Below, in pieces: positions 28,354 through 36,688 of a stretch of DNA of 40,592 bases; position 1 is the stretch's first letter, and the number at the start of each line of letters is the position of its first letter. The stretch comes from a virus, in the IMG/VR virus record IMGVR_UViG_3300043395_002772, positions 1 through 40,592 of that record. One strand, written 5' to 3'. The translations under genes were made by a program, and so were the position numbers. The notes under the pieces were generated by a model, which ran no database searches, was not told where the DNA came from, and saw nothing but the letters and a program-made list of their open reading frames with translations.

Positions 28354-29466
28354 TTAGGTAAATCGTTCAAAGGGATAGTATCGTCGGAGTTCTTCGAGCC
28401 AGGTGATCGTGACCAGTTCAAGCCGTGGCGAGATGGTGCCGAAGGTGGATGCCGCGAGCGTCGCTTTCATGCGCATCGCTTCGTTGCCCGTCACTTGGGA
28501 GATGAAGCCGTCATTCACGTTCGAGGTCTGCAGGCTCTGGTAGAGGCCGTTCGTGTACGTCGGGTCGTTCGTGCCGTAGTTCGCTCCACCATCGGCGGAA
28601 TACTGCACCTCCATGGTCAGCCCCGTCGCTGCGTAGCCGTTCGAGGGCGACGCGGACTTGAGCAGCGGCGTGTAGGAGTCCCAGTAGCGCACGTCTGCTG
28701 GCTGGAGCTTCGGGAAGGTCGCAGTTGACACAAGGTCATAGAGCTGTCCGTTCCTGCGATGCCAGATGCGGTCGAGGTAGAAGGTCTTGCCAGCGGTCGG
28801 CGTGTTCGCCACGAAGCGCAGCAGTTCAGGACTTTGCTCGGTGTCGTTGTAGATGAGCGCGTCATTGAGGTAGAGCTGCAGGATGCCGCCGCCTCCCCCT
28901 TCGAGCACCGCACCACCCGTGCGGACGGTGAGCTTGTTCCAGTTCGTGTTGCGGACAATGCCTGTATTCGTCCAGTTACCCGTGCTCAGGTTGTAGTACG
29001 AGTAGTTACCCGTGCTCGTCGCTGCGTCAACGCCGAAGCCTGTTGCGATAGCGGGGGTGCCGCTGGCATTCGACGCCCAGAGAAACGAGAGGTGGTCGGA
29101 GCCGGTGAACACGTCGCCGTTGTCCTTGAACCAGATGATTCCCTGGTTTCCCGTCCAGAGACCTGTGGCGTCGAGCGCGAGCCGAGACTGGTTGCCTGTA
29201 CTGCGGAGCACCTTCGCGCACCCTGCGCCGAAGCGACCGATGTTGGAAACGAACGAGAGGTTGTTTTGGGTCGTCCAGTTCGAGAAGTCGTCGTCGTCAA
29301 GCTCGTCCGCGGTGTTGGTCGTTTGCTGCATCACCAGACCAAGGGACGCGGCAGCTATGGAGCTGTGGTCGTCCTCTAGTCTCGTATTCGAGAGGGTGTA
29401 GCCCGCAGAATCTTCAAGGGTGAAGGTGGCGGTTCTGGTATCGTTGTTGACTGTTGGGTCTGCCAT
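28354..29466 (-). CDS. Beta-rich appendage protein (possible receptor-binding)
   Basis: The ATG at 29466 (MADPTVNNDTRTATFTLEDS) lies 2 bases after the upstream stop, so it is preferred over one 26 codons up. The 370-aa product is Thr/Asn/Ser/Gly-rich. It has a central jelly-roll or LamG-like part (LALDATGLWTGNQGIIWF to LYLNDALIYNDTEQS) and a C-terminal beta domain (LTMEVQYSADGGANYG). Such domains often bind sugars, so it may be a tail fibre or spike part. GC content is clearly higher than in flanking genes. Confidence 0.6.
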   Translation of the reverse strand: MADPTVNNDTRTATFTLEDSAGYTLSNTRLEDDHSSIAAASLGLVMQQTTNTADELDDDDFSNWTTQNNLSFVSNIGRFGAGCAKVLRSTGNQSRLALDATGLWTGNQGIIWFKDNGDVFTGSDHLSFLWASNASGTPAIATGFGVDAATSTGNYSYYNLSTGNWTNTGIVRNTNWNKLTVRTGGAVLEGGGGGILQLYLNDALIYNDTEQSPELLRFVANTPTAGKTFYLDRIWHRRNGQLYDLVSTATFPKLQPADVRYWDSYTPLLKSASPSNGYAATGLTMEVQYSADGGANYGTNDPTYTNGLYQSLQTSNVNDGFISQVTGNEAMRMKATLAASTFGTISPRLELVTITWLEELRRYYPFERFT

Positions 29467-29468
29467 GG

Positions 29469-30056
29469 TTAGCTCTTGAAGACAACCACGCCGCGCTGGA
29501 GCACACCCATGGTGTACTTCGTGTAGGTGACGCGCAGCAAGCACTTCGTTTTCGTCGTGTTGAAGTTCCGTCCGTTCGTCCCTGCGGTGGAGTCGTACTT
29601 GAAGCGAACGTCAGTCGTTCCTGTGAGGCTCACGAAGCCCGTCGGGTCGTTCCCCTCTGCGGAAAGATCGTAGTAGGTGTTGCCGTTACTTAGCCAGCCG
29701 TTCGCAACCGCGTCCAGCATGTAAGTGCCACCGTTGAACTCTCCTGAGTTGCCGTTCAGGGCCGCACCGATGAAGTCACCGATGTAGACGTTCATCACGT
29801 TCGGCAGTGTTCCCGGCTGTGCAGCAGCCTCAACGTAAAAGAACTCAACCACGTCAATCGACTTGACTTTCATGCCACTAAAGAACGCTCCAGTATTGAA
29901 CTGGAAGAACGCGTTGGTCTGGATGAGCGTCGCGGCGTTGAAAGCAACAATGCAGTTGACCCAGCCTGTCGTTGCGGAATAGGTTAGGCCGTTGAAAGCA
30001 ATCTTACCGCTGTTGCCGTCCGTGAACGCAAAGTCGTTGCTTGCCTGCATGCTCAT
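29469..30056 (-). CDS. Virion-associated beta-rich protein, unknown
   Basis: The ATG at 30056 overlaps the upstream stop as ATGA and gives 195 aa; two nearby ATGs differ by only a few codons. The product is Asn/Thr/Gly/Phe-rich with alternating strands (YMLDAVANGWLSNGNTYYDL). It has the look of a surface-exposed tail or capsid-decoration protein. It lies in the GC-rich module. Function not assignable. Confidence 0.6.
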   Translation of the reverse strand: MSMQASNDFAFTDGNSGKIAFNGLTYSATTGWVNCIVAFNAATLIQTNAFFQFNTGAFFSGMKVKSIDVVEFFYVEAAAQPGTLPNVMNVYIGDFIGAALNGNSGEFNGGTYMLDAVANGWLSNGNTYYDLSAEGNDPTGFVSLTGTTDVRFKYDSTAGTNGRNFNTTKTKCLLRVTYTKYTMGVLQRGVVVFKS

Positions 30057-30391
30057 GTTCTCAAGGAGCAAAGGGTACACCCGTCACACTCACACACATG
30101 GCCCTGGCAGGACTCTTTCGGATGGCTACCGTAGACCGAGCACAGACCGTCCTTCGTCATGAAGATGCAGGGTTCGGCAATCATGTCCATGCTTTCTGGA
30201 TTTCTGGGGTCTGCTGGAATCAATATCTTCTCGCCCTTCTTCGTCCACATGCCCGCGTTCGTGCGCGTGAACCAGTCGTCGAAGGTACCGCCGACTTTTG
30301 CAAGGATGCGGTCAACGTCTTCCTGCGTCACCTTGACGGGCGGGCAGCAGCCTGAGAGTCCACAACCACGTTGTTCCTGTACGGTTTCCAT
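30053..30391 (-). CDS. YkgJ-like Cys-cluster protein
   Basis: This 112-aa protein has GCGLSGCCPP near the N terminus. A C-terminal block follows: PCIFMTKDGLCSVYGSHPKE, then SCQGHVCECDGCTLC. The first CCPP motif and the CIFxxxDGxCSVY motif resemble the YkgJ/Fliz-type CxxxCxxCC domain (PF03692), proposed to bind zinc or an iron-sulfur cluster. Twelve cysteines in 112 residues is extreme for a phage tail region. It overlaps both neighbours. An enzyme or a metal-bound virion part are both possible. Confidence 0.65.
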   Translation of the reverse strand: METVQEQRGCGLSGCCPPVKVTQEDVDRILAKVGGTFDDWFTRTNAGMWTKKGEKILIPADPRNPESMDMIAEPCIFMTKDGLCSVYGSHPKESCQGHVCECDGCTLCSLRT

Positions 30392-31482
30392 TACGGTGTC
30401 TCATCAATGAGGAAGTAAGAAATGATGACGTGCGTGTTGCCGCTCGTTGCTGCGCTTGTGGTGATACGCGGCTCCTCTCCAGCACCACCGACGGCGATAA
30501 CACCGCCAGCACCACCACAGATGATGCCCGACCCAGGCATGATGCCTGGATGCGAGGCAATCATGCCGCTCACCCCCGTAGACGATGCTGTTGGAACATT
30601 TGAGGCACCGAAGCCGACGCGGGCAGCGACGTTCACGGTGTTTGCGGTGTCACACATCACCTCTAAGCGCGTGATGTAGACCCGCTCATCGGCAGCGACT
30701 GCTGCTGCTGCGAGGTTCACGTCCGTCTGGGCGCTCGTTCCGAAGTCGTACTCCCGTGTGATGAGGTTCGGGTGGCCCCCGACGACATACGGTATGCCGT
30801 GCTGGTTGGCGATGAAGCGCGTGCGGTCGCCCGCAGCTACCGAGGTAGGTGAGGCTGAGCCGCTGACAGCAACGCCCCCTACTTTCAGTGGGTTACCTGA
30901 GTCTGCCGCATCGTGGGCAACGTCGCCTGTGGTGTCAGTCTTGAGAAGACGCCCTGCCGTGAGCAGAAGAAGGCCGAAGTCTCCGTCGTCGAGTGCTGTT
31001 GGCGATGCTTCATACTTCGCACCGACGAGGAGGCCAGCTGTGCCCGCAGCGGCATTGTTGGTCTTTTCAATGGTCGCGTTTTCGACTTGCACACGAGCGA
31101 ATCCATCAGTTGTGAGACGAATTGGGAATACTTGAAAATCACCGAGTGCTGGTGATGAGTCAAGATAGACGCCAGCATGGACGTTGAGCGCTTTGTCTTG
31201 TGCGGTTTTCGGTGATGCTTGGCGGAGAGCGTTCACCGCTGCATCGTGGCCGATGCCGTAGACCGTCACTCCATCTGTCGATGGGTCAAGAACTCGTATA
31301 TCAACAGCATCACCAGCAATAAGTAGTGCCTCTCCAGACCCAGTAGAAACCGATGCTATCCTCCTTGCCGCTGATCCTCGTTCACCATAGACCTGTGCGG
31401 TCTGTGTCAAATAATCAGGGTCTCCAGATTGGTGGAGCCTTTGTTGTTCGGTATATTGTGTCCAGGGGTGTATGCCGGTCAT
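30391..31482 (-). CDS. Tail or appendage structural protein
   Basis: This 363-aa protein is Ala/Gly/Thr/Val-rich, with repeated strand-turn patterns. It includes DAADSGNPLKVGGVAVSGS, a pattern frequent in tailed-phage structural proteins, then VAAGDRTRFIANQHGIPYV. The C terminus is Gly-rich (CGGAGGVIAVGGAGEE). It starts by ATGA and ends by TAATG overlap. A fibre or trimeric appendage role is likely but not proven. Confidence 0.6.
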   Translation of the reverse strand: MTGIHPWTQYTEQQRLHQSGDPDYLTQTAQVYGERGSAARRIASVSTGSGEALLIAGDAVDIRVLDPSTDGVTVYGIGHDAAVNALRQASPKTAQDKALNVHAGVYLDSSPALGDFQVFPIRLTTDGFARVQVENATIEKTNNAAAGTAGLLVGAKYEASPTALDDGDFGLLLLTAGRLLKTDTTGDVAHDAADSGNPLKVGGVAVSGSASPTSVAAGDRTRFIANQHGIPYVVGGHPNLITREYDFGTSAQTDVNLAAAAVAADERVYITRLEVMCDTANTVNVAARVGFGASNVPTASSTGVSGMIASHPGIMPGSGIICGGAGGVIAVGGAGEEPRITTSAATSGNTHVIISYFLIDETP

Positions 31483-31943
31483 GCTTTAGTCCCAATAGTC
31501 ATCCATGAAAAAAGAATTCTTCGTGTCGCTGCGATAGTCGTCGCATCAACGTCGGCAAAAACTATCTGAAACTGTGTCGCAGTTTGAGCGGACGTTGCGT
31601 TGAATGACGTGAGGTTGTGTGGGGCTGAAGCGTCTACATCTGCGCGGGATGTTGGGTCTGAGTTGTTCTTCGTCCCAAGGATATGCACAAACACATCATA
31701 TGCAGCACTGTCGTATCCTCCATTTGGGAGGGTAATGACAATAGTTGTTGAGGCGTCCCCATCGCCAGCGATGAACCCCCAGCCATGATAAATTTCTTGA
31801 TTATTGGCAAGGGAGTTTGTCGTGATACTTTGAACATACATCGACCGTTGGACGGTTTGTATGTTTTGCAGTTCATGTTGAACCTTCCCGCCATCTGCGG
31901 GTATACCGGCGGGGAACTGGAATGTTCTCTTGTACTGCGTCAT
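31479..31943 (-). CDS. Small virion protein, paralogue A
   Basis: This 154-aa protein is beta-rich and begins MTQYKRTFQFPAG. It shares with the gene at 32122 an ADGG motif at the same distance from the start. They also share ITLP, a DxYxV strand, GTxxxxDPxSRAD, a TATQF/TTSQF motif and the same end (IGTKA / IGEKA). The two are tandem paralogues separated by a 60-aa Cys protein. It is probably a decoration or tail-surface protein. Confidence 0.6.
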   Translation of the reverse strand: MTQYKRTFQFPAGIPADGGKVQHELQNIQTVQRSMYVQSITTNSLANNQEIYHGWGFIAGDGDASTTIVITLPNGGYDSAAYDVFVHILGTKNNSDPTSRADVDASAPHNLTSFNATSAQTATQFQIVFADVDATTIAATRRILFSWMTIGTKA

Positions 31944-32122
31944 TCCATCTTCTCAAGCGGAACGTCACAATACTTCCCATGTCGCAGACATACAGCGCGA
32001 AGGATCGGTTGTTTATCGGTATCGTGGATAAGAGACTTCACTATTTGCGGCTCCTTTTCGGAGCAGCCACAGGGATAAACCATCCCAAGATCTATTTTTT
32101 CTGCGTTTGCCGGTGTGTCCAT
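31940..32122 (-). CDS. 60-aa Cys-rich small protein
   Basis: The product starts MDTPANAEKIDLGMVYPCGC and later has VCLRHGKYC, giving two Cys/His pairs for one metal ion. Its ATG overlaps the upstream stop as TAATG and its stop overlaps the next ATG as ATGA, which confirms it. A virion or assembly role is inferred from place. Confidence 0.65.
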   Translation of the reverse strand: MDTPANAEKIDLGMVYPCGCSEKEPQIVKSLIHDTDKQPILRAVCLRHGKYCDVPLEKME

Positions 32123-32718
32123 TACGCTTTTTCGCCAATGATAAGAAATTCACACATAAGACGCATAGTACCAGCGAAGTTTGACCCCGATGGTTGCGCT
32201 AGTTGTGCGACAAATTGCGATGTTGTTTTTGATCCGCTCTTGACTTGTGCGATGAAGAGTTCAGAGTTCCCGTCGGTATCTGCACGCCCCGATGGGTTAT
32301 CGGTACTTGTTCCAATAGATGTGAGAAGTACTGAGTAGTCAGTGTCGTCCATCGTGACCGGTAAAGTGATTGTTGCGCTGTCGATGACCGCAACGCCAGT
32401 GTTTGCTGCCTTGTAGAACATGCCGGTGATGATAACAAGGTCAGTACGAACGTTCGTTGCGAAACTACCAGCGCTCGATCCTTCTACTCTATCGGGAATC
32501 TGAGAGAGGTGGATGATATTGTCGGAACCTAGTTTGAGAACGTCGGTTTTTGTGCCAGAAGAGTTCTTAATCTGGACATACACATTGTTCGCCAAATCTA
32601 ATTGTCCGGCGACAACATTATTGACCGAGCTTCCTAAGTTGACGATTTCTGTGTTGACTTGTCCGCCATCAGCAGATGCGCCGTTGACGAACGTGGTTGT
32701 TTGAGTGAATGTTGCCAC
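32122..32718 (-). CDS. Small virion protein, paralogue B
   Basis: The GTG at 32718 gives 198 aa and makes the N terminus align in length with paralogue A (ADGG at residues 16-19 in both). It also lies 10 bases after the previous stop. An ATG at 32769 would overlap the previous gene by 41 bases. The product is beta-rich and Thr/Ser-rich with an insert (about residues 30-100) not present in paralogue A. The C-terminal half aligns across its length. Function as for paralogue A. Confidence 0.6.
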   Translation of the reverse strand: MATFTQTTTFVNGASADGGQVNTEIVNLGSSVNNVVAGQLDLANNVYVQIKNSSGTKTDVLKLGSDNIIHLSQIPDRVEGSSAGSFATNVRTDLVIITGMFYKAANTGVAVIDSATITLPVTMDDTDYSVLLTSIGTSTDNPSGRADTDGNSELFIAQVKSGSKTTSQFVAQLAQPSGSNFAGTMRLMCEFLIIGEKA

Positions 32719-32728
32719 GGTTGTTGTG

Positions 32729-34492
32729 TTATCGTTTTTTAAGAGGCCTGAATCTGTATTCAAAATCATACAGTTCAGTCTGCTGGATATTGGCAGATTC
32801 AGAGAAAGTAAACTCAATCTCCTTCCCCCTACCAATAATGGGGAATCTAACGTTGGGATATTGAACGACGGAGGGTTGTCCCCAGAGTGTCCCATCACCC
32901 CAAGAGAACGACCCCCAGACGGCACCAGAGCCTACTATGGGAATTGACTTCATCACCGCAGAACCGTACTGGTCTACATCGACGGCGACATCAAGGTTGT
33001 AGGCTGACGATGATGATTTTAGTGATGCCCAGCCAACCTGATATTTCTTGAAGAGGTTCTTTTCTCCAGCGTCAAGGAAGAGTGTCTTGTATTGAAATTT
33101 CGGAGCAACATAGACCGCCGTGTTATTCGCATGAGTCGCTGCCGTTGTCCCATCAGAGCCACGAACAAGGCCAGTGAAGGTTGTTGATGTCACGCCGGTA
33201 TAGCGGATGGTTTCAGACTCGATGACGATTTTTCCTGTTGTCGGAAATCCAGTGGTTGAGTCAACAGTAAGTTCTGTATCTCCAGCAAGTAGTCCACCAC
33301 CCATATCAACCGCAGTCGCTGGTATGGTAAGGTTGTTCCCACTATTTTCTTGTGCGACAAGCCCAAGGGCGCTTGCTTCTTGCCAGTAGATCGATGGATT
33401 TGGCGAACCGTGCTTTGTGTAGGCGCACGCGGTTCTTCCTGGAAGCTGTATCCACTTTCCACCATTGAAGTCGAATGCGTATGTGGTGTTGTTTGTTGTA
33501 TTCGCTCCGGTTGCCACGGATATTCTATACTGGTTGTTTTGTGCATCATAAACAGCCGCAGCAATGTCGAGGGAGGAGGTGTTGAGTCCGCTTCGGATAC
33601 TCTCCCAGCCATCTCTCCCAAGCACCTCGAAGTTTGTTCCGTTGAACATCCATACATAATCCGCTCCAAGAAAAACATGTACCGGTTCTCCAGTTCTCGA
33701 ATGTCGCATTTGTACAATCGATCGGTGGGAAACGCATGGCTGTGGGTTTTCGATTGTCTGAAAGGAAAGCTGTGTTGGTGTATAACCCTGAATGGTGTGG
33801 ACGGTCTTTTTTGTGTACACAACCTGCAAATCCCCCAATGGTTTCAGACCAACAATCGAGTAGGGGAGTGTCTGTGTGTTCCCACTATATGTTTCCGGTG
33901 CTCCTGCGTTTGAGACACTGAGTTTGTTCGGTGCGTTCACCGTTCTCGCGGCGAACATCATAAAGTTGTGCCACGAAAGATACTTTGCAACAGTCCCGGA
34001 GCCAGAAAGTGGTTCACCAGATGAAAGGGCAGACCAAGTTCCAGCGGCAACCCTCTTCAACACTGCATCAACGCCATTCGTGATATAGAGTGAATCTGCT
34101 GCCTGCTCGAATTCAACGGCATTCCCATTGGTTGAGAACCTTGCGGTAGCACCCTCTGATGTTGGGTCTTCCGCGGTTCCAGCTACAGCACGACGAAGTG
34201 AATATATTTGGGTATCGGGGGTTGCGTCATCCCATGCTGCGTAAATGTAGGTATATGTTCCCGTGGACGGTTGGAAGGAACCAAGACCAAGTCCTGCCTT
34301 CGCACCTGGTAATGTCGCGTTTGTTGTGTATCTTGCGTAGCCAAGTGTCTTCTGAACAGCAATCTCCCCACGCTCCACAGCGTTTGGGTTTGCAAAGAAG
34401 CGGAGATTCAAAAGATCGCCAGATGTCTCGGAGGCAATATTCGCGAGGTCTTTATGTTTGCTGTATGCCCGAACGGGTCTTGGAAATGGCAT
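32729..34492 (-). CDS. Large beta-rich tail protein (nozzle/stabilisation-like)
   Basis: This 587-aa protein has repeated beta-strand blades (SLYITNGVDAVLKRV, VFLGADYVWMFNGTNFEVLG, YAFDFNGGKWIQL), like beta-propeller tail proteins of the P22 gp10 / podovirus nozzle type. At about residues 398-463 an inserted module has TGFPTTGKIVIESETIRYTG and a RGSDGTTAATH turn, a mobile tail-associated domain found in many phages. Its place after the adaptor fits the tail-tube extension. Confidence 0.7.
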   Translation of the reverse strand: MPFPRPVRAYSKHKDLANIASETSGDLLNLRFFANPNAVERGEIAVQKTLGYARYTTNATLPGAKAGLGLGSFQPSTGTYTYIYAAWDDATPDTQIYSLRRAVAGTAEDPTSEGATARFSTNGNAVEFEQAADSLYITNGVDAVLKRVAAGTWSALSSGEPLSGSGTVAKYLSWHNFMMFAARTVNAPNKLSVSNAGAPETYSGNTQTLPYSIVGLKPLGDLQVVYTKKTVHTIQGYTPTQLSFQTIENPQPCVSHRSIVQMRHSRTGEPVHVFLGADYVWMFNGTNFEVLGRDGWESIRSGLNTSSLDIAAAVYDAQNNQYRISVATGANTTNNTTYAFDFNGGKWIQLPGRTACAYTKHGSPNPSIYWQEASALGLVAQENSGNNLTIPATAVDMGGGLLAGDTELTVDSTTGFPTTGKIVIESETIRYTGVTSTTFTGLVRGSDGTTAATHANNTAVYVAPKFQYKTLFLDAGEKNLFKKYQVGWASLKSSSSAYNLDVAVDVDQYGSAVMKSIPIVGSGAVWGSFSWGDGTLWGQPSVVQYPNVRFPIIGRGKEIEFTFSESANIQQTELYDFEYRFRPLKKR

Positions 34493-35161
34493 TTATGCTA
34501 CTGGTGAGAGCGGGGAATCAGACGGCCAACCCCTCTTGATATTCACCCCTCTTGACATTCGTGTTGCCGTACCAGCCTGTGGCATACTATAGAAACTCAA
34601 CATGGAGCTGAGGACTTCTTGGTACGGAAGCTCGAACTCATCAGACGCCTCGCGCTGTTGTTTCGCATAGAGAACGAGCGGCTTCCAGACGAGGATGGAG
34701 TGGAAGTCCGAGAGGAACATCGGCTCATCGCCACTTGCAGAGAGGTCTGTCGTCGATTTTAGATAGTCAACGGTGATAACGTCTGTGGAGTTTGTTGGTG
34801 TCGGGACAAGACCAATACCAAGGTTTCCTGGTGTGATGTAGTATGAATTGGTAATCCCGGGTATATTCCTTTCCTCATATCGTATCGGCTGTAACGGTGT
34901 TTTGTCCGATCCAGAAGAGTTCGCAATCCACACCCGAAGCGGCTTAGCGAAGTCTGTGATAGCGGTTGTGAAAGCTGAAAACAGAGTTTCTTGTGTCCCA
35001 GAGGTAACGGTGTACGACCCATTCCCAACAACAAACGGCCAGTCATGCTCACGCACAAGAAGGCGATAGGCCATGTTTATCCATACCCCAGCCTGAACAT
35101 CACTGATTTGCGGATCGTCAGCGAGGTTAATAAATTGTGTTTTGAGTTCTGAAAATGTCAT
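34493..35161 (-). CDS. Head-tail adaptor or tail tube protein
   Basis: This 222-aa protein starts with a helix (MTFSELKTQFINLADDPQIS). INMAYRLLVREHDWPFVVGN follows, a W-bearing helix typical of podovirus adaptor proteins (gp4/gp11-like). A C-terminal helical part (LPYQEVLSSMLSFYS) comes last. It would sit under the portal and carry the tail. It lies between the 587-aa tail protein and a Ser/Pro-rich protein. Confidence 0.7.
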   Translation of the reverse strand: MTFSELKTQFINLADDPQISDVQAGVWINMAYRLLVREHDWPFVVGNGSYTVTSGTQETLFSAFTTAITDFAKPLRVWIANSSGSDKTPLQPIRYEERNIPGITNSYYITPGNLGIGLVPTPTNSTDVITVDYLKSTTDLSASGDEPMFLSDFHSILVWKPLVLYAKQQREASDEFELPYQEVLSSMLSFYSMPQAGTATRMSRGVNIKRGWPSDSPLSPVA

Positions 35162-35676
35162 GGTTTGTCGTTAAGGCGTGTGATTTCACGCTGGATTTCT
35201 TCCTCGCGTCTTCGGTGTTTCTTTTGGAGCTTGAGAAGTCGTATGCCGTGTGTGAGAAGTTCGAGTGTCCTATATGGATCAAGATTATGGTGAAGGCCGA
35301 GGTTGCTTTTTAGCTCCTCAAGAATGGATGCGTAACTCTCCCTGGTATCTGCCCACTTCCGCTCCGTAATAATATCTAGGATGTATCCGTCAACCTCTCG
35401 GATCGTCCTGTCGAGTTGCCACTGGTCAATAGCTCCAAGGGGAATATCTAAAACCGTCGTCAGATATGGTCTGTCGGTATTCTGAAGCCCCGATGGGCCG
35501 ATGTCTGGTTTTTCTCCTCCATGCACAAACTTCTTCGGTTGTGGAGGAGTTGTGTCTTGTTCAGCCGCCTTTCTTGAAGCCAGCTCCGATATACGGACTG
35601 ATGGCCTCACGCCACCGCTCTCCACCCCTTGGGAAGGAGAAGTCACTGAGGACTCGCTGCTTTGCTGCTCTTCCAT
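35158..35676 (-). CDS. 172-aa protein with disordered N terminus
   Basis: The ATG at 35676 has AAGG just upstream and gives a Ser/Glu/Gln/Pro-rich start (MEEQQSSESSVTSPSQ), then a helical C terminus (LELLTHGIRLLKLQKKHRRR). It overlaps the glycosyltransferase end by 116 bases, which is large; a GTG at 35526 would avoid this and give 122 aa. It lies between glycosyltransferases and tail genes. Unknown role, possibly tail or modification-linked. Confidence 0.5.
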   Translation of the reverse strand: MEEQQSSESSVTSPSQGVESGGVRPSVRISELASRKAAEQDTTPPQPKKFVHGGEKPDIGPSGLQNTDRPYLTTVLDIPLGAIDQWQLDRTIREVDGYILDIITERKWADTRESYASILEELKSNLGLHHNLDPYRTLELLTHGIRLLKLQKKHRRREEEIQREITRLNDKP

Positions 35677-36688
35677 AATCCTTTCGTAGTTGTTCGTTTT
35701 CAATAAGCGCAGAGAGTGCGTCAACCCAGTCGTCCTCGGTCGTGCAAAGGAGCGCGTCTTCTGGCCCAAGTCTTGTATATGGGCCAAATCTCGATGCCAC
35801 AGTCGGTATCTCAAGCATTGAATATTCGTACCACTTCGTCAGAGATCGACCATTATTGAACTGTGATTCAATGAGTGGGGCTATACCAATGTCGTATCCC
35901 TGTCTTGCGAGTTCGCTTGGGTATGTTCTTGGGTCTTCTGGGTTCCCGTTCCACCATCCAATACCGGGATAGGTGCACCAATTCTTATCAGAAATTCCCT
36001 CTGCAAAAACCCATTCTGGTTTCATGTGCCCCATAAAGGAGAACACCACGAATGGATACTTCTTAATAATCCGTCGCATGACCGGGAAGATAAGACTATG
36101 ATCGACGGTATGTGATGCGGACGCTGCCCACCCAATAACTAGTCTAGCGTCCGGTCGTCTTGCACGAACAATCCCATGCCAATCCCTCGGATCGTTGTAG
36201 TTCTGTAAGACGATGATGTTTTTGTTGTATGGCTCGTAAATATCAACAAGATGCTTTGTGGCGACAGTGATTGCCGTCGCCTCTTGCATCATCACATCGA
36301 GGTGATAGCGTTCTTCCGAGCCAGGCTCGAATGACATCTTCTCCGCAGACTTCCCATCTGTCGTAAGTACATTGTCATCAAAATCGACGAAGACTGGCTT
36401 ATTATAGAAATCACACGCGGCAAGTACGGAAAGGATGAGCCAAGGATTTTGTAGGTTCTTGGTAAAGACCAAGTCGTGATCCTCGACTAATTCAATAATT
36501 TTTTCTTTTGTTTTCTCTAAGCCAAGCTCCAAGAAGCTGTGACCCGCGTGAGTGTGTTGAAATCCGGTAAGATACCGTGACGGTGCAACCTGTCTGTAGT
36601 GGCCGACGCCGCCAGGAAGACCCCATTTTTGTGCCTCCGCAGATGAGAACTGTACATTGAGCCAAAGGATTTTCGGTGTTTTAGGCAC
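35561..36688 (-). CDS. GT-B glycosyltransferase, paralogue 1
   Basis: The GTG at 36688, with AAAGGA before it, gives 375 aa; a 55-codon upstream extension overlaps the previous gene and is rejected. The protein has GT4-like features. It has VFVDFDDNVL, then VIGWAASASHTVD, the acceptor/donor-domain link. GYDIGIAPLIESQFNNG and KWYEYSMLEIPTVASRFGPY then form the donor-binding site with the conserved Glu. It would use an NDP-sugar. It is a diverged tandem copy of the next gene. Confidence 0.8.
   Translation of the reverse strand: MPKTPKILWLNVQFSSAEAQKWGLPGGVGHYRQVAPSRYLTGFQHTHAGHSFLELGLEKTKEKIIELVEDHDLVFTKNLQNPWLILSVLAACDFYNKPVFVDFDDNVLTTDGKSAEKMSFEPGSEERYHLDVMMQEATAITVATKHLVDIYEPYNKNIIVLQNYNDPRDWHGIVRARRPDARLVIGWAASASHTVDHSLIFPVMRRIIKKYPFVVFSFMGHMKPEWVFAEGISDKNWCTYPGIGWWNGNPEDPRTYPSELARQGYDIGIAPLIESQFNNGRSLTKWYEYSMLEIPTVASRFGPYTRLGPEDALLCTTEDDWVDALSALIENEQLRKDYGRAAKQRVLSDFSFPRGGERWREAISPYIGAGFKKGG

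Noticed and set aside
28759-29379. Plus-strand 206-codon frame opposite the appendage gene
   Set aside because: It is an antisense shadow in GC-rich DNA where stops are rare; the minus frame has clear protein character and spacing.
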